A DNA stretch of 64,000 nucleotides, taken from positions 1-64,000 of the forward strand of contig JAJDOI010000063.1 in NCBI GenBank assembly GCA_022340245.1. The letters are read 5' to 3'. The stretch comes from Thiogranum sp. Lineage in GTDB: Bacteria; Pseudomonadota; Gammaproteobacteria; DSM-19610. A model generated the notes under the pieces. It was not told the DNA's origin and searched no databases. It saw nothing but the letters and a program-made list of their open reading frames with translations. A program made the position numbers and the translations under genes. How positions within the stretch are numbered: position 1 is the stretch's first letter; each line of letters opens with the position of its first letter. Of this stretch, positions 48,151 through 57,185 are shown in pieces.

Positions 48151-48234
48151 CGTGGTGAAATCGTTTTTTTGCTCTTTGGCATTCCGTTCCAGGAGATCAC
48201 ACCTTCCCGGTGCCGCTGTCAGGCGAATGCCTGA

Positions 48235-48600
48235 TTAAACCATATCTTTCAACGCCTTCAGTGGCAGCACCTTGACCACATTGCGGGCCGGTTTTGCCTT
48301 GAATGTCATGGCTTCACCGGTAAAGGGATTGACGCCCTTGCGTGCCTTGGTGGCGGGTTTACGCACAACCTTGATCTTCATCAGGCCCGGCACGGTGTAC
48401 ACGCCAGGACCGGTACGGCGCAAATCGCGCTTGATCAGGCCACTGAGGGATTCGAACACGGCACCAACATCTTTCTTGGTGAGTCCGGTTTTCTCTGCGA
48501 TAAAGGTGTAGGTTTCGGCTTTGGTGGTGGGCTTCTTAACCGCCTTGGAAGCGACCTTCTTTTTGGCGGTTTTCTTGGCAGTCTTTTTCTTTACGGCCAT
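48235..48600 (-). CDS. HU-family DNA-binding protein with histone-H1-like tail
   Basis: 121 residues. The first 28 are almost only Lys, Ala, Thr and Val (AKKTAKKKVASK and the like), as in bacterial H1-like proteins. The rest is an HU/IHF domain: YTFIAEKTGLTKKDVGAVF, then a beta arm GVNPFTGEAMTFKAKPARNVVK. It should bind DNA and help compact the nucleoid. Upstream DNA (48640-48710) is AT-rich. A GAGCTC/AGGAGCTC ribosome site lies before the ATG. Confidence 0.88.
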   Translation of the reverse strand: MAVKKKTAKKTAKKKVASKAVKKPTTKAETYTFIAEKTGLTKKDVGAVFESLSGLIKRDLRRTGPGVYTVPGLMKIKVVRKPATKARKGVNPFTGEAMTFKAKPARNVVKVLPLKALKDMV

Positions 48601-48765
48601 TCAATGAGCTCCTTTCATGTTGTTTACTGAGACTGTGACCGCGCAAAGATAGCACAAAGAAAAAAAAGTAAAAGCTATTTTTTAATTTTCCGCTTCTATA
48701 TTAGTCTGAAATGATGTCTGACGCGCGCAGATACTGTAAAACACGGTGCCGGACGCGATAGACGC

Positions 48766-49215
48766 TCAGTGCAGCCGACGCTTGCCCTGGACTGCGACAG
48801 CTTGTTCGTCCCGTTGTTCGGGCTCGTCGTTCGGTGATGGTGAGGCGTGATGCAGCACCATGCGCCAGTTGCCGTCGATGAGTTGATAGATATTGGTGGC
48901 GATAACCGGAGCATGCGACTCGCTCCTGCCCGGGATACTGAGGTGTTCATACAGCACGTGTACCGCCAGCAGGGCATCCTGGGTGCGGTGTATGTCGGAG
49001 CGCCTGATCTTTACATGCAGTCCGCTGCTGAAAATCTGCTGCCAGCTGTTTTCAACCGCATCGCGACCCTGTATGCGGTCCGACATCGGGTGTATGCACT
49101 CGATAGACTCGCTGTCGGCCCAGACGCTCATCATTGCGGATAGATTGGATGTCTCGAAAGCGTCGTAAAACGCCAGTTCGGCCTCTTCCGGTGTGGCATG
49201 CCCAGCTTTGGTCAT
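48766..49215 (-). CDS. SnoaL/NTF2-like protein
   Basis: 149 residues. The N-terminal half is a cone-shaped NTF2 fold: ATPEEAELAFYDAFETSNLSAMMSVWADSE-type start, then CIHPMSDRIQGRDAVENSW, and late YQLIDGNWRMVLHHASP. Such proteins bind small molecules or act in various enzymes; no active site is evident. The final 25 residues are charged and probably disordered. Single gene, divergent from the large gene at 49438. Confidence 0.8.
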   Translation of the reverse strand: MTKAGHATPEEAELAFYDAFETSNLSAMMSVWADSESIECIHPMSDRIQGRDAVENSWQQIFSSGLHVKIRRSDIHRTQDALLAVHVLYEHLSIPGRSESHAPVIATNIYQLIDGNWRMVLHHASPSPNDEPEQRDEQAVAVQGKRRLH

Positions 49216-49437
49216 CGTCTGCGGCCCGAGTGAATGCGGGCGTTATGGTACCAGTCCGGGAGTGCGGTGCAACGGCGTTTTTTTGTGCGCCAGTTCACGG
49301 ATCCAGCGCGCTGCCTGACGCTAACTTTTCGTTGTTTTCGGCCGATACCGGACATACGTGGCCGATGCCGCGCGGTGGCCGTATTGGATTTTTTAAACCA
49401 GCACTTCAACAGCTAGCAGCGGACGGACTGACACAGC

Positions 49438-52400
49438 ATGGGAGCGGCAAAAAAACTAATTGATAAGAAAGTGTTACGGGACCTTGTTCCTATCAATGCG
49501 CTCTCGCCAATGCATCTCGAAGAGATTTCCAGAAAGGCTGTCATCGAAGAGGTACGTTCCGGTACCTATGTGTTTAAAAAAGGTGATCGTGATGCTCAGA
49601 CCGTATATTTGCTGGACGGGGAGGTAGAGCTTGTCGACGAACGCCGGGATATTGTCGACACGGTAACTGCGGGGACAGAAACCGGTTTCCACCCCCTTGC
49701 GCATCAGCAGCCGCGACAACTCGGGGCACGTGCGGCCGGAAAAGTCACCGTCGCACGCGTTGATTCCAGTCTGCTGGACGTGCTGCTGACCTGGGATGAA
49801 TCCGCAGGCTACGATGTCGTCGAAATCGACGCCGAGGACGACGATGACTGGATGACTCGCATGCTGCAGTCGCAGGCCTTTCTGCAACTGCCCCCATCGA
49901 ATATCCACCAGCTGTTGATGCGCCTGGAGGCGATCGACGCCGATGCCGGCGAGGTCATTGTGCGCCAGGGCGACGAAGGCGACTATTTCTACATCGTGAA
50001 AAGCGGCCGTCTGGCCGTGACCCGCAAAGCTTCCCCGACCAGCAAAGACGTGTTGCTCGCAGAGCTCGGTGAGGGCGCTTGTTTTGGCGAAGAGGCGCTG
50101 GTTTCCGAGGCAAAGCGCAATGCGTCGGTGGTCATGCTCACCGAAGGGTCATTGATGCGGCTGTCAAAGGACGACTTCAACGAACTGCTGTGCGCCTCGC
50201 TGGTGCACGAAACGGACTTTGAGGGGGCGCAGACACTGGTTTCCAAGGGTGCCAAATGGCTGGATGTGCGGCTGCCCGGCGAGTTCGAGAACCAGGCCGT
50301 CAAAGGCAGCGTAAACCTGCCGCTGTCGGCGTTGCGCGAGCAGTGTTCGGAAATGGATCGCGGTACTGACTATATCGTCTGCTGCGATACCGGCCGCCGC
50401 AGTGCCGCGGGAGCATTCGTCCTCAGTCAGCGCGGTTTCAACGTGTACACGCTGAAAAACGGCCTGATGGGCGTGCCTGCCGAAGAGCTCATCTCCAGAC
50501 TTCGCGGCGAGACCGCCGCGTCTTCCAGGGACGCCGACATTCTCCCGTTCGAGGCCGAAAACCGACCGGATGCCCCAGCCGAGACACGCGGCGCCGGGCG
50601 GCATGGCCAGGATACGCCTGCCGATATCGCGCTGATTGACAGGATCGCAGCGGCGGAAAGCGACAAGCTCGCGCTGCAGCAGCAGTTGGAGCAGCTGAAG
50701 GCACAGCTTGCCGGGGCTGAAGACCGTGTGAAAACGGCCGAAGCCGCCCAGCAGGAACACCAGTCGCGCCTGCAGGCGTTCAAACAGGAAGTCGGCAGCA
50801 TCGGCGCCCAGCTAGCCGAGCGTGACCGCCAGTTCGAGCAGCGCAGTGCCGAGGCGGCGCAGGAGAAAAAGCGTCTTGAGGACGAATTGGCTGCCGCCAG
50901 GGAGGGCCTCGAGGCCGGTCGCACGCGCCTGGAAACGGCCGATAGCGAAAGGAGCATCGTCCAGGAGGAATTGACCCGCCTGCAGCAGACGCTGTCGCAG
51001 ATCGAGGCGTCGGCCGAGGGGCGCGATGACGCCCTGCGCCAGGAGCTCGAGCGAATGGCCGAGCATCTGAAAACCGAGCAGCAGCGCTACGACAAGCAGA
51101 CGCGCGATCTTGAAGATGAGCTCGGGCGGCTGCGCAACGATTACCAGCAACTGGGTCAGCGTACCAGCGCCGTCGCCGGAGAACGGGACGCGGCAAACCA
51201 GGAACTGAAGGAGGTCACGCAGCAGCTTGACACCCTGCACGAGCAGCTCAACAGCGGCCAGAGTGAAAGCCGCGAGGCTCTGGAGAAGCTGCAGCAGAGC
51301 CTGAGTGAGCGTGAACAGGCGTTTGCGGCCGAGCAGACCGAAGCCCAGCGGTTGAGGGTGCGGCTCGAAGAAGTCGAAGCTGACTACCGGAAAATCGAGC
51401 AACAGATGAACGCCGCTACCGAGCAGGAGGCGGGCCTGGCGTCGCAGGCATCCGAGCTGCAGGCGCGCCTCGACGATTCGGCGCGCGAGCGCGAGGAGCT
51501 TGAGGCGTCCCTGCAGGGTGCGAATCAGCAGCTGGAAGCCTCGCAGGGGGCGTTGCAGGAAGCCCGGGAGCAGTTGCAACAGCAACGTTCCGACGCTGCC
51601 GGCGAGGTCCAGGAGCTGAGCGGGCAAATCGCAGACTTGCAGCATCAGCTCGAACAGACCAGCGGCGAGATCGGCGCCGAGCGGGACGCGTTGGCGCAGC
51701 GTGTCGAACAGCTGCAGCAGGAACTCGAGGCAGGTCAGCAGGAGCGGGAACAACTGGAGCAGGCGCGAGATGCGGCCGCATCCGAAAAGGATGGCCTTGC
51801 GGGGCAGCTGCAGACCGCGCAGCAGGCCCTCGAAGAACAGCAGCAACAGGTAGCGGCGGGTCAGGCGGAGCGCGAAGCGCTCGAGCGGCAACTCGCCGAA
51901 GCCCAGGCGCAGATCAGCGAGCAAGCCGGGCATGAGCGGCAGCTCCAGGAGCAGTTACAGGCGCTCGGTAAGCAACAGGAGGAACACAGCGCCGGGCTTG
52001 CATCGTCCGAATCCGAACTCAACCAGCTGAGGGAAAAGCATGCGGATGCCGAGCGTCGCAACCGCGAGCTGGAAACCAAACTGGTATCGCTCGGCCAGGA
52101 ACACAAATCGGATCTTACCAGTGCCCGGGAGGCAATCAGCCGCGCACAGACCGAAACGGAAAACGTGCAGCGCGAACAGACGCGCCTGATGGCGTCGCTG
52201 CGCAAGGCGGAACGCAATCTCGAGAACGAGCGTCACGACCACGAATCAGAAGTCTACCGCCTGCGCAAACAGCTCAAGGACGCGGCGGGCGAATCCAATG
52301 CCGGCCTGGCGGCTGAAATGGAGGCCTTGCAGAGCAAGCTGAAGGAAGACAGCAGGGCCCGGGACGACCTGGAGATCAAACTCGGCGAGCGCAGTGCGCA

Positions 52401-54378
52401 ACTCGAGGATGTCCAGGCCGAAGTCGACAGAATCAAGGTGCAGTTGCAGCATGCCCAGGAAAGCGCGCGCCAGGCCGAGCAGCAGTTGCTGGAAAGCAGC
52501 CAGACGGCCAACGAGGAAATGGCAGTGCGTATGGAGGCCGAGGAAAAGGCCCAGCAGGGCTTGCGCACTGAACTCGCGCAGGTCATAGGCGACCGCAACC
52601 GTTCCCGTGAGCAGCTGACTGTTCAAACGCAGGAACTCGACGAATTGCGCGCGGCTCTGGAAGCGGCGCAGCAGGCGGAAGCCGCCCGGCAACAGGACGG
52701 GCGGGAGGCGCTGGAACAGCTGCACCGCGAGCGTGACGAGGCGCTTGAAAGGCTCGGCGAGTTCCAGCAGCAGGTCGACCAGTTGCGCGCCGAGGCCGAG
52801 GTTACGCGAGGCCTGGTTGACATGCAGTCGCCGGCAGGTGTCGACGCCGCGTTGCGTGAACAGCTGGAGCAGGCAAAGAAAAACGTGGATGTCGCCGTGC
52901 GCCTGCGCTCCCAGGCGGAAGAGAAGAATGCCGAACTCCAGGTGACTATCGAGCGCCTGCGTGCGCAGTTGCAGGAAGCGGACCGCTCGCCTGGAGCGCA
53001 TATCCCCTCACTGGATGAAAACGACCCGCAGGCCGCGGCGCTGCTGAATCCCACGTATCCGGACACAGACCCCGAGCCGGCACGGGCGACGCTTGTCGAT
53101 GAAGAGGGGGATGCCCCTTCCGCCGTCCCTGCGGCTGCGGTGCCCCTGGCTGCGGAGAAACCTTCCGGTGGCGGGTTGAAGAGTCTGGTTGGCAGCATCC
53201 TGATCGGCTCAGTGCTGGCCGGTGGCGGACTCTGGTGGTGGCTGCAGCAGGCGCCGGCCGTGAGTCCGACAGCCGCAGCCGGTACACGGGTCGACGAACC
53301 TGGCGCCGAGCCGCCGAATGAAGCGCACAAGCACACTGAAGCCGCGCATGACCGGGGTACAACCGCCGAGCAGGCGCAGCCCGCGCATGTCCCCGCGCAA
53401 ATGACCAGCGGCGCGGATACGGCGGCGTCGACTGAACCCGGGACGGCATCCGGGCAGGCCGCTGCATCGGTTGCCGGTGCAACGACGCCTGCGCGGATTC
53501 GGGATTTCACCAGGGGCAGCACGACGGTCGCGACCACCGACGCGGCCGAAACAACGCCCGCCCGCGCCGTACCCGCCACTGCGCCGCAGGCATCCACGCG
53601 CGAACAGGCGCCGCAGGACGCTGCACCCGAAGCAACTCAAGTGACGCGGCCGCGACGGACCTACAGCGAACCGCTCAACGGTGGCGGCAGGGCGCCGGTG
53701 CTGGTCGAATTCCAGGCGTCCGGTTTCGATATGGGCAGCGGCGTGAGCTCTGCCAATTTCGACGAGCGTCCGCGTCACCGGGTACAGCTCAAGGCGTTCG
53801 CTATCAGCAAACAAGAGGTCACTTTTGCCGAGTACGGCCGCTTCGCCCGCGCTACCGGCCGCAGCGTGCCTGGCGACAACGGTTGGGGCCGCGGCGAACG
53901 ACCGGTGATCAATGTCCGTTGGCAGGATGCTCTCGCCTACACCCAGTGGTTGTCCGAACAGACCGGCAGCCGTTACCGTCTGCCCACCGAGGCGGAATGG
54001 GAATTTGCTGCAAGGTCGGGCAGTGACGCACGCTTCTGGTGGGGCAACGAAACGGGTAAGGCGCATGCCAATTGCTTTGACTGCGGCAGCGAATGGTCGG
54101 GACAGAAAACGGCGCCCGTGGGCAGCTTTTCAGCCAGTCAATTCGGGCTTCAGGACATGGCTGGCAACGTGATGGAATGGGTCCAGGACTGCTACCAGCC
54201 GGATTACAGCTCGGCGCCCGCCGATGGCAGTGCGGTGAGCAGCGGCGACTGCAGTCGTCGTGTGGTCAGGGGTGGTGCATACGACAGCCCGTCGGAAAAC
54301 CTGCGTAGTGCCAGTCGCGACGCACGTGACGCCGATACCCGGCTGGATAACCTGGGCTTCCGCGTTGTTAAGGAGTAG
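49438..54378 (+). CDS. Large membrane protein: two cNMP domains, rhodanese, coiled coil, SUMF1-like domain
   Basis: 1646 residues. Residues 20-110 and 130-255 are cyclic-nucleotide-binding folds; the second keeps the phosphate cassette F216-GEEAL and R227. Residues 265-365 are a rhodanese with C316 in CDTGRRSA. From about 400 to 1190 there is almost unbroken Gln/Glu-rich coiled coil. One helix at 1248-1268 (ILIGSVLAGGGLWWW) follows, then an Ala/Thr/Pro-rich linker and, at 1420-1646, an FGE-sulfatase/SUMF1 domain (RLPTEAEWEFAARSG, GLQDMAGNVMEWVQD, VVRGGAYDS). The copper-binding cysteines of true FGE are absent near RGGAYDS. Likely cytoplasmic sensing end and periplasmic binding end. No precedent recalled for this fusion. 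Confidence 0.9.
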   Translation: MGAAKKLIDKKVLRDLVPINALSPMHLEEISRKAVIEEVRSGTYVFKKGDRDAQTVYLLDGEVELVDERRDIVDTVTAGTETGFHPLAHQQPRQLGARAAGKVTVARVDSSLLDVLLTWDESAGYDVVEIDAEDDDDWMTRMLQSQAFLQLPPSNIHQLLMRLEAIDADAGEVIVRQGDEGDYFYIVKSGRLAVTRKASPTSKDVLLAELGEGACFGEEALVSEAKRNASVVMLTEGSLMRLSKDDFNELLCASLVHETDFEGAQTLVSKGAKWLDVRLPGEFENQAVKGSVNLPLSALREQCSEMDRGTDYIVCCDTGRRSAAGAFVLSQRGFNVYTLKNGLMGVPAEELISRLRGETAASSRDADILPFEAENRPDAPAETRGAGRHGQDTPADIALIDRIAAAESDKLALQQQLEQLKAQLAGAEDRVKTAEAAQQEHQSRLQAFKQEVGSIGAQLAERDRQFEQRSAEAAQEKKRLEDELAAAREGLEAGRTRLETADSERSIVQEELTRLQQTLSQIEASAEGRDDALRQELERMAEHLKTEQQRYDKQTRDLEDELGRLRNDYQQLGQRTSAVAGERDAANQELKEVTQQLDTLHEQLNSGQSESREALEKLQQSLSEREQAFAAEQTEAQRLRVRLEEVEADYRKIEQQMNAATEQEAGLASQASELQARLDDSAREREELEASLQGANQQLEASQGALQEAREQLQQQRSDAAGEVQELSGQIADLQHQLEQTSGEIGAERDALAQRVEQLQQELEAGQQEREQLEQARDAAASEKDGLAGQLQTAQQALEEQQQQVAAGQAEREALERQLAEAQAQISEQAGHERQLQEQLQALGKQQEEHSAGLASSESELNQLREKHADAERRNRELETKLVSLGQEHKSDLTSAREAISRAQTETENVQREQTRLMASLRKAERNLENERHDHESEVYRLRKQLKDAAGESNAGLAAEMEALQSKLKEDSRARDDLEIKLGERSAQLEDVQAEVDRIKVQLQHAQESARQAEQQLLESSQTANEEMAVRMEAEEKAQQGLRTELAQVIGDRNRSREQLTVQTQELDELRAALEAAQQAEAARQQDGREALEQLHRERDEALERLGEFQQQVDQLRAEAEVTRGLVDMQSPAGVDAALREQLEQAKKNVDVAVRLRSQAEEKNAELQVTIERLRAQLQEADRSPGAHIPSLDENDPQAAALLNPTYPDTDPEPARATLVDEEGDAPSAVPAAAVPLAAEKPSGGGLKSLVGSILIGSVLAGGGLWWWLQQAPAVSPTAAAGTRVDEPGAEPPNEAHKHTEAAHDRGTTAEQAQPAHVPAQMTSGADTAASTEPGTASGQAAASVAGATTPARIRDFTRGSTTVATTDAAETTPARAVPATAPQASTREQAPQDAAPEATQVTRPRRTYSEPLNGGGRAPVLVEFQASGFDMGSGVSSANFDERPRHRVQLKAFAISKQEVTFAEYGRFARATGRSVPGDNGWGRGERPVINVRWQDALAYTQWLSEQTGSRYRLPTEAEWEFAARSGSDARFWWGNETGKAHANCFDCGSEWSGQKTAPVGSFSASQFGLQDMAGNVMEWVQDCYQPDYSSAPADGSAVSSGDCSRRVVRGGAYDSPSENLRSASRDARDADTRLDNLGFRVVKE

Positions 54379-54422
54379 GTTTCGGGCTACCCTGATCTTT
54401 TGACCGCTCGGCGCGAAGCTTT

Positions 54423-55328
54423 ATGGCGAAAATTCTCGCGGTAGGTATTGCAACCCTCGATATCGTCAATGAAGTCAATACCTATCCAGACGAAGATGCA
54501 GAGGTGCGTGCCTTGGCGCACAGCGTGCGGCGCGGCGGCAACGCCACCAATACGCTGGTGGTGCTGAGCCAGCTGGGGCATAGCTGCGCGTGGGCCGGCG
54601 TGCTCGTCGATGAGGCGGCTGCCCCGGTGATATTGGAAGAACTCGCCCGCTACGGTATCCGCAGCGACTACTGCCGGCGGTTCCCACAGGGAAAATTGCC
54701 GACATCTTACATAACGGTCAGCCGTGCCAGCGGCTCGCGCACCATCGTGCACTACCGCGACCTGCCGGAATACGATGCCGGTTCCTTTGCGCGTATCCCG
54801 CTGGAGGAGTTCGATTGGCTGCACTTCGAGGGCCGAAACCTCGCGCAGGCGTTGCGTATGATGCGGCATGCCAAACAGCGCATGCCAACGCTGCCGGTTT
54901 CGCTGGAAGTGGAGAAGGCGCATGACGGCATAGATCGCCTTTTTCCCTTTGCGGATCTGTTGTTGTTCTCGTCGAGCTTCACCAGGCAGCGTGGGCTTGA
55001 GCCTGCCGAGATCGCTTACCGGGCGAGAAGCCTCGCGCCGCAGGCCGCTGTGGTCTGTTCGCTCGGCGATCGCGGCGCAGTCGGTATCAACGGCGAAGGC
55101 GTTGTGGTGACGGCCGATGCCTGTCATCCGCCACGGGTGGTGGATACCCTCGGGGCGGGCGATACCTTCAATGCCGGCATGATCGATGCGCTGCAACAAG
55201 GTGCGGGGTTGCAGGCTGCCATGCGGTTTGCCTGTGCGCTGGCGGGCGCAAAATGCGGCCAGTCAGGCCTGCACGGTCTGGATATTCCATCGAGAAACGA
55301 GACGGGTCATGGCCAGGCAGACGTTTGA
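54423..55328 (+). CDS. PfkB-family sugar kinase, ketohexokinase-like
   Basis: 301 residues. MAKILAVGIATLDIVNEV start, GGNATNTLVVLSQLG substrate site, and PfkB signature VDTLGAGDTFNAG with the catalytic Asp in GAGD. SLEVEKAHDGID resembles ketohexokinase. It should phosphorylate a sugar or nucleoside; the substrate cannot be read. It follows the large sensor-like gene by 44 bases and overlaps the next gene by 20. Confidence 0.85.
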   Translation: MAKILAVGIATLDIVNEVNTYPDEDAEVRALAHSVRRGGNATNTLVVLSQLGHSCAWAGVLVDEAAAPVILEELARYGIRSDYCRRFPQGKLPTSYITVSRASGSRTIVHYRDLPEYDAGSFARIPLEEFDWLHFEGRNLAQALRMMRHAKQRMPTLPVSLEVEKAHDGIDRLFPFADLLLFSSSFTRQRGLEPAEIAYRARSLAPQAAVVCSLGDRGAVGINGEGVVVTADACHPPRVVDTLGAGDTFNAGMIDALQQGAGLQAAMRFACALAGAKCGQSGLHGLDIPSRNETGHGQADV

Positions 55329-55671
55329 GATCTGTCGCATTGACGAGATTCCACTGCGGGGAAGTCGGGGCTTCAGCGTAACGACGGCGGGCAGCATCGA
55401 AGACCTCTTCCTGGTACGTATACCATCCGGCGTGGTTGCTTACCGCAACAGCTGCCCGCATACCGGCGGGCCACTCGACTGGGTGCCGGACCAGTTCCTC
55501 AGCCTGGGCGGCGACCTCATCCAGTGCGCCACGCACGATGCGTTGTTCAGAATTGAGGACGGTGCCTGCGTGAAGGGCCCCTGTGTGGGCCGGTCACTGA
55601 CCGCAATACCGGTTGAGATCGAAGCGCGGCGGGTGTCGGTTATTCTCGACGTGCCGGATACGGGAAAATAG
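55309..55671 (+). CDS. Small Rieske 2Fe-2S protein
   Basis: 120 residues from ATG 55309, overlapping the kinase stop. Cluster ligands in NSCPHTGGPLDW (C, H) and CATHDALF (C, H), the Rieske ferredoxin pattern. Soluble, no signal peptide. Members resemble the small ferredoxin-like partners of oxygenases or nitrite reductase NirD, but no such gene is nearby. Overlap with the kinase implies coupled translation. Confidence 0.88.
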   Translation: MARQTFEICRIDEIPLRGSRGFSVTTAGSIEDLFLVRIPSGVVAYRNSCPHTGGPLDWVPDQFLSLGGDLIQCATHDALFRIEDGACVKGPCVGRSLTAIPVEIEARRVSVILDVPDTGK

Positions 55672-55680
55672 TCAACACGA

Positions 55681-55718
55681 AAAAGGGGCCGAAACCGTAC
55701 AGGTTCCGGCCCCCTTGG
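55681..55718. terminator. Bidirectional terminator after the Rieske gene
   Basis: GGGGCCG-A-AACC, loop, GGTT-C-CGGCCCC: eleven pairs with one A.C mismatch. AAAA precedes the stem, so on the minus strand TTTTT follows and serves the small gene at 55730. Confidence 0.85.
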
Positions 55719-55729
55719 GTGTTTGCGTC

Positions 55730-55936
55730 TCAGTCTTCGAGTCCGTCCAGCAACTCGCCAATATCCAGGCTCGCGAAAAAACCGGGTTCGTCAGTGCGTG
55801 CGTGGCGGGTTTCCACGATTGCCAGCTGCAACTCCACCTGGGGGTCGCGCCGCTGCAGGGGTGCGCCCGAGGCCGGGCAGCTCAGCTCCTCGCCCAGGTA
55901 CTCCGTACCACCTGCCATATCAAGAATGTAGGTCAT
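55730..55936 (-). CDS. Small acidic protein of 68 residues, unknown
   Basis: ATG 55936 has a near-perfect AAGGAGGTG site seven bases upstream, and a terminator follows the stop. The sequence (MTYILDMAGGTEYLGEELSC, GFFASLDIGELLDGLED) is acidic with one cysteine. No family recognised. The ribosome site and terminator make it a well-supported gene. Confidence 0.8.
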   Translation of the reverse strand: MTYILDMAGGTEYLGEELSCPASGAPLQRRDPQVELQLAIVETRHARTDEPGFFASLDIGELLDGLED

Positions 55937-56119
55937 GGCACACCTCCTTCAGGTGTTTTCGGCTGCATCTGCAGCCGTCTCTGATGCTATCGGCCCGGGC
56001 GTCCAAACATTAACTCGCCGCCCTGCACATCAAGGTTGCAAGTTGTATGCCGTTGCGCCGGGAATCGACGCACACTTCAGTATGCGTTGTTGATCCGCAT
56101 GATTTCAGGAGGTTGTGGA

Positions 56120-56632
56120 CTAAGGGAACGCGGGCATGGTCGGTTCAACCCCGTGCATGTCTGCCTCAGGATGGTGCTTCCTGATCATATCGGTGACCTT
56201 TGCGACCCTGCTCTTCGGGACGTCCACCATCATCAGGATCTGTCCGTCGGCGACTGCAGTGGTGAACTCCCGCAGCTGGCTGTTGGGGATATCCGTGCCG
56301 ATCATGCCGGCGACCCAGGCCCCGATGAGGGCGCCTGCGAGGGCCATAACGAGCATGGTCCAGCCGCCGAGGACAATACCTTCAGGGGGGAACGCCACGG
56401 CGATCAGGCCGGCCACAATGCCGGTGGCGCCGCCAACACTGAGACCGATCTCGACTCCATGGACGAAGTCACTGCGTTGCAGCAGATTGGCCTGGGGCAA
56501 GTCGCCGAGAGCGATGCCTTCTCGGGCCATCACGTGAATGTGGTGATCGTCAATTCGCGCCAGCAGGAGTTCATTGACGACCTGCCGGGCACTGCCGACG
56601 TTAGGCAACAGGAAATAGATTCTGCGTCTCAT
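56120..56632 (-). CDS. DUF1269-type membrane protein
   Basis: 170 residues with GGAGGAG before ATG 56632. MRRRIYFLLPNVGSARQVVNELLLARID then a glycine-rich membrane hairpin (SVGGATGIVAGLIAVAF, MLVMALAGALIGAWVAGMIG) and a C-terminal MMVDVPKSRVAKVTDMIRKHHPE ACT-like strand. Family of unknown function. Inner-membrane location expected. Confidence 0.85.
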   Translation of the reverse strand: MRRRIYFLLPNVGSARQVVNELLLARIDDHHIHVMAREGIALGDLPQANLLQRSDFVHGVEIGLSVGGATGIVAGLIAVAFPPEGIVLGGWTMLVMALAGALIGAWVAGMIGTDIPNSQLREFTTAVADGQILMMVDVPKSRVAKVTDMIRKHHPEADMHGVEPTMPAFP

Positions 56633-56725
56633 GCTAAGCCTCCTCCCGCCCGGTTGGGGGGTGGCGGGCGGGTCTGCTTACTAACCTTAGACACATAATT
56701 TCAGTATAGTTGCTCCCGGACCGGC

Positions 56726-57025
56726 TCAGCCCGGTTCGCCATCGATGCGGTCCAGCTGACGCATCCAGTCTCCGGTTTCCTGCCAGGCTTCGGGCGACTG
56801 GTGGTCTTCGCGGGACAGGTCCATAGAGCCGCTCCAGTCTTCAGGCGGTTCAATGGGTTCGGGGTGCATATATTCCCAGCTTTCGGCGTCCAGCTCCTCG
56901 ATGGTGCCGTCGTAGTACTGCAACTCCAGCGTGTCGTCGTCATCGTCCTGGGCAACGATTTCAAAGGCATCACCAGTGGTGCTTTTATACCAATCGCCAA
57001 TTCTCGGGGGGGGCTCAAATGTCAT
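56726..57025 (-). CDS. Small acidic conserved protein (DUF6763-like)
   Basis: 99 residues; GGAGGT lies nine bases before ATG 57025. Contains IGDWYKSTTGDAFEIVAQDDDDDTLE-like N-terminus then YYDGTIEELDAESW and a C-terminal acidic tail. Matches a small family of gammaproteobacterial unknowns as I recall. An overlapping minus-strand frame (56701-57018) is a shadow without ribosome site. Confidence 0.8.
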   Translation of the reverse strand: MTFEPPPRIGDWYKSTTGDAFEIVAQDDDDDTLELQYYDGTIEELDAESWEYMHPEPIEPPEDWSGSMDLSREDHQSPEAWQETGDWMRQLDRIDGEPG

Positions 57026-57185
57026 AGCGGGTTTACCTCCATGATTAAACTGCTGATACTTGGCAGCCGAGCGGCTTTTTGCGGTGTATTACGGGCCAGG
57101 TGAGACATTGACCTTGGCCCGTTTATAGGCGCATAAGCCTGTTTTTGCAAGAAAGCAGTTTTTGTTCCAGATCGAGGGAGTCCCA

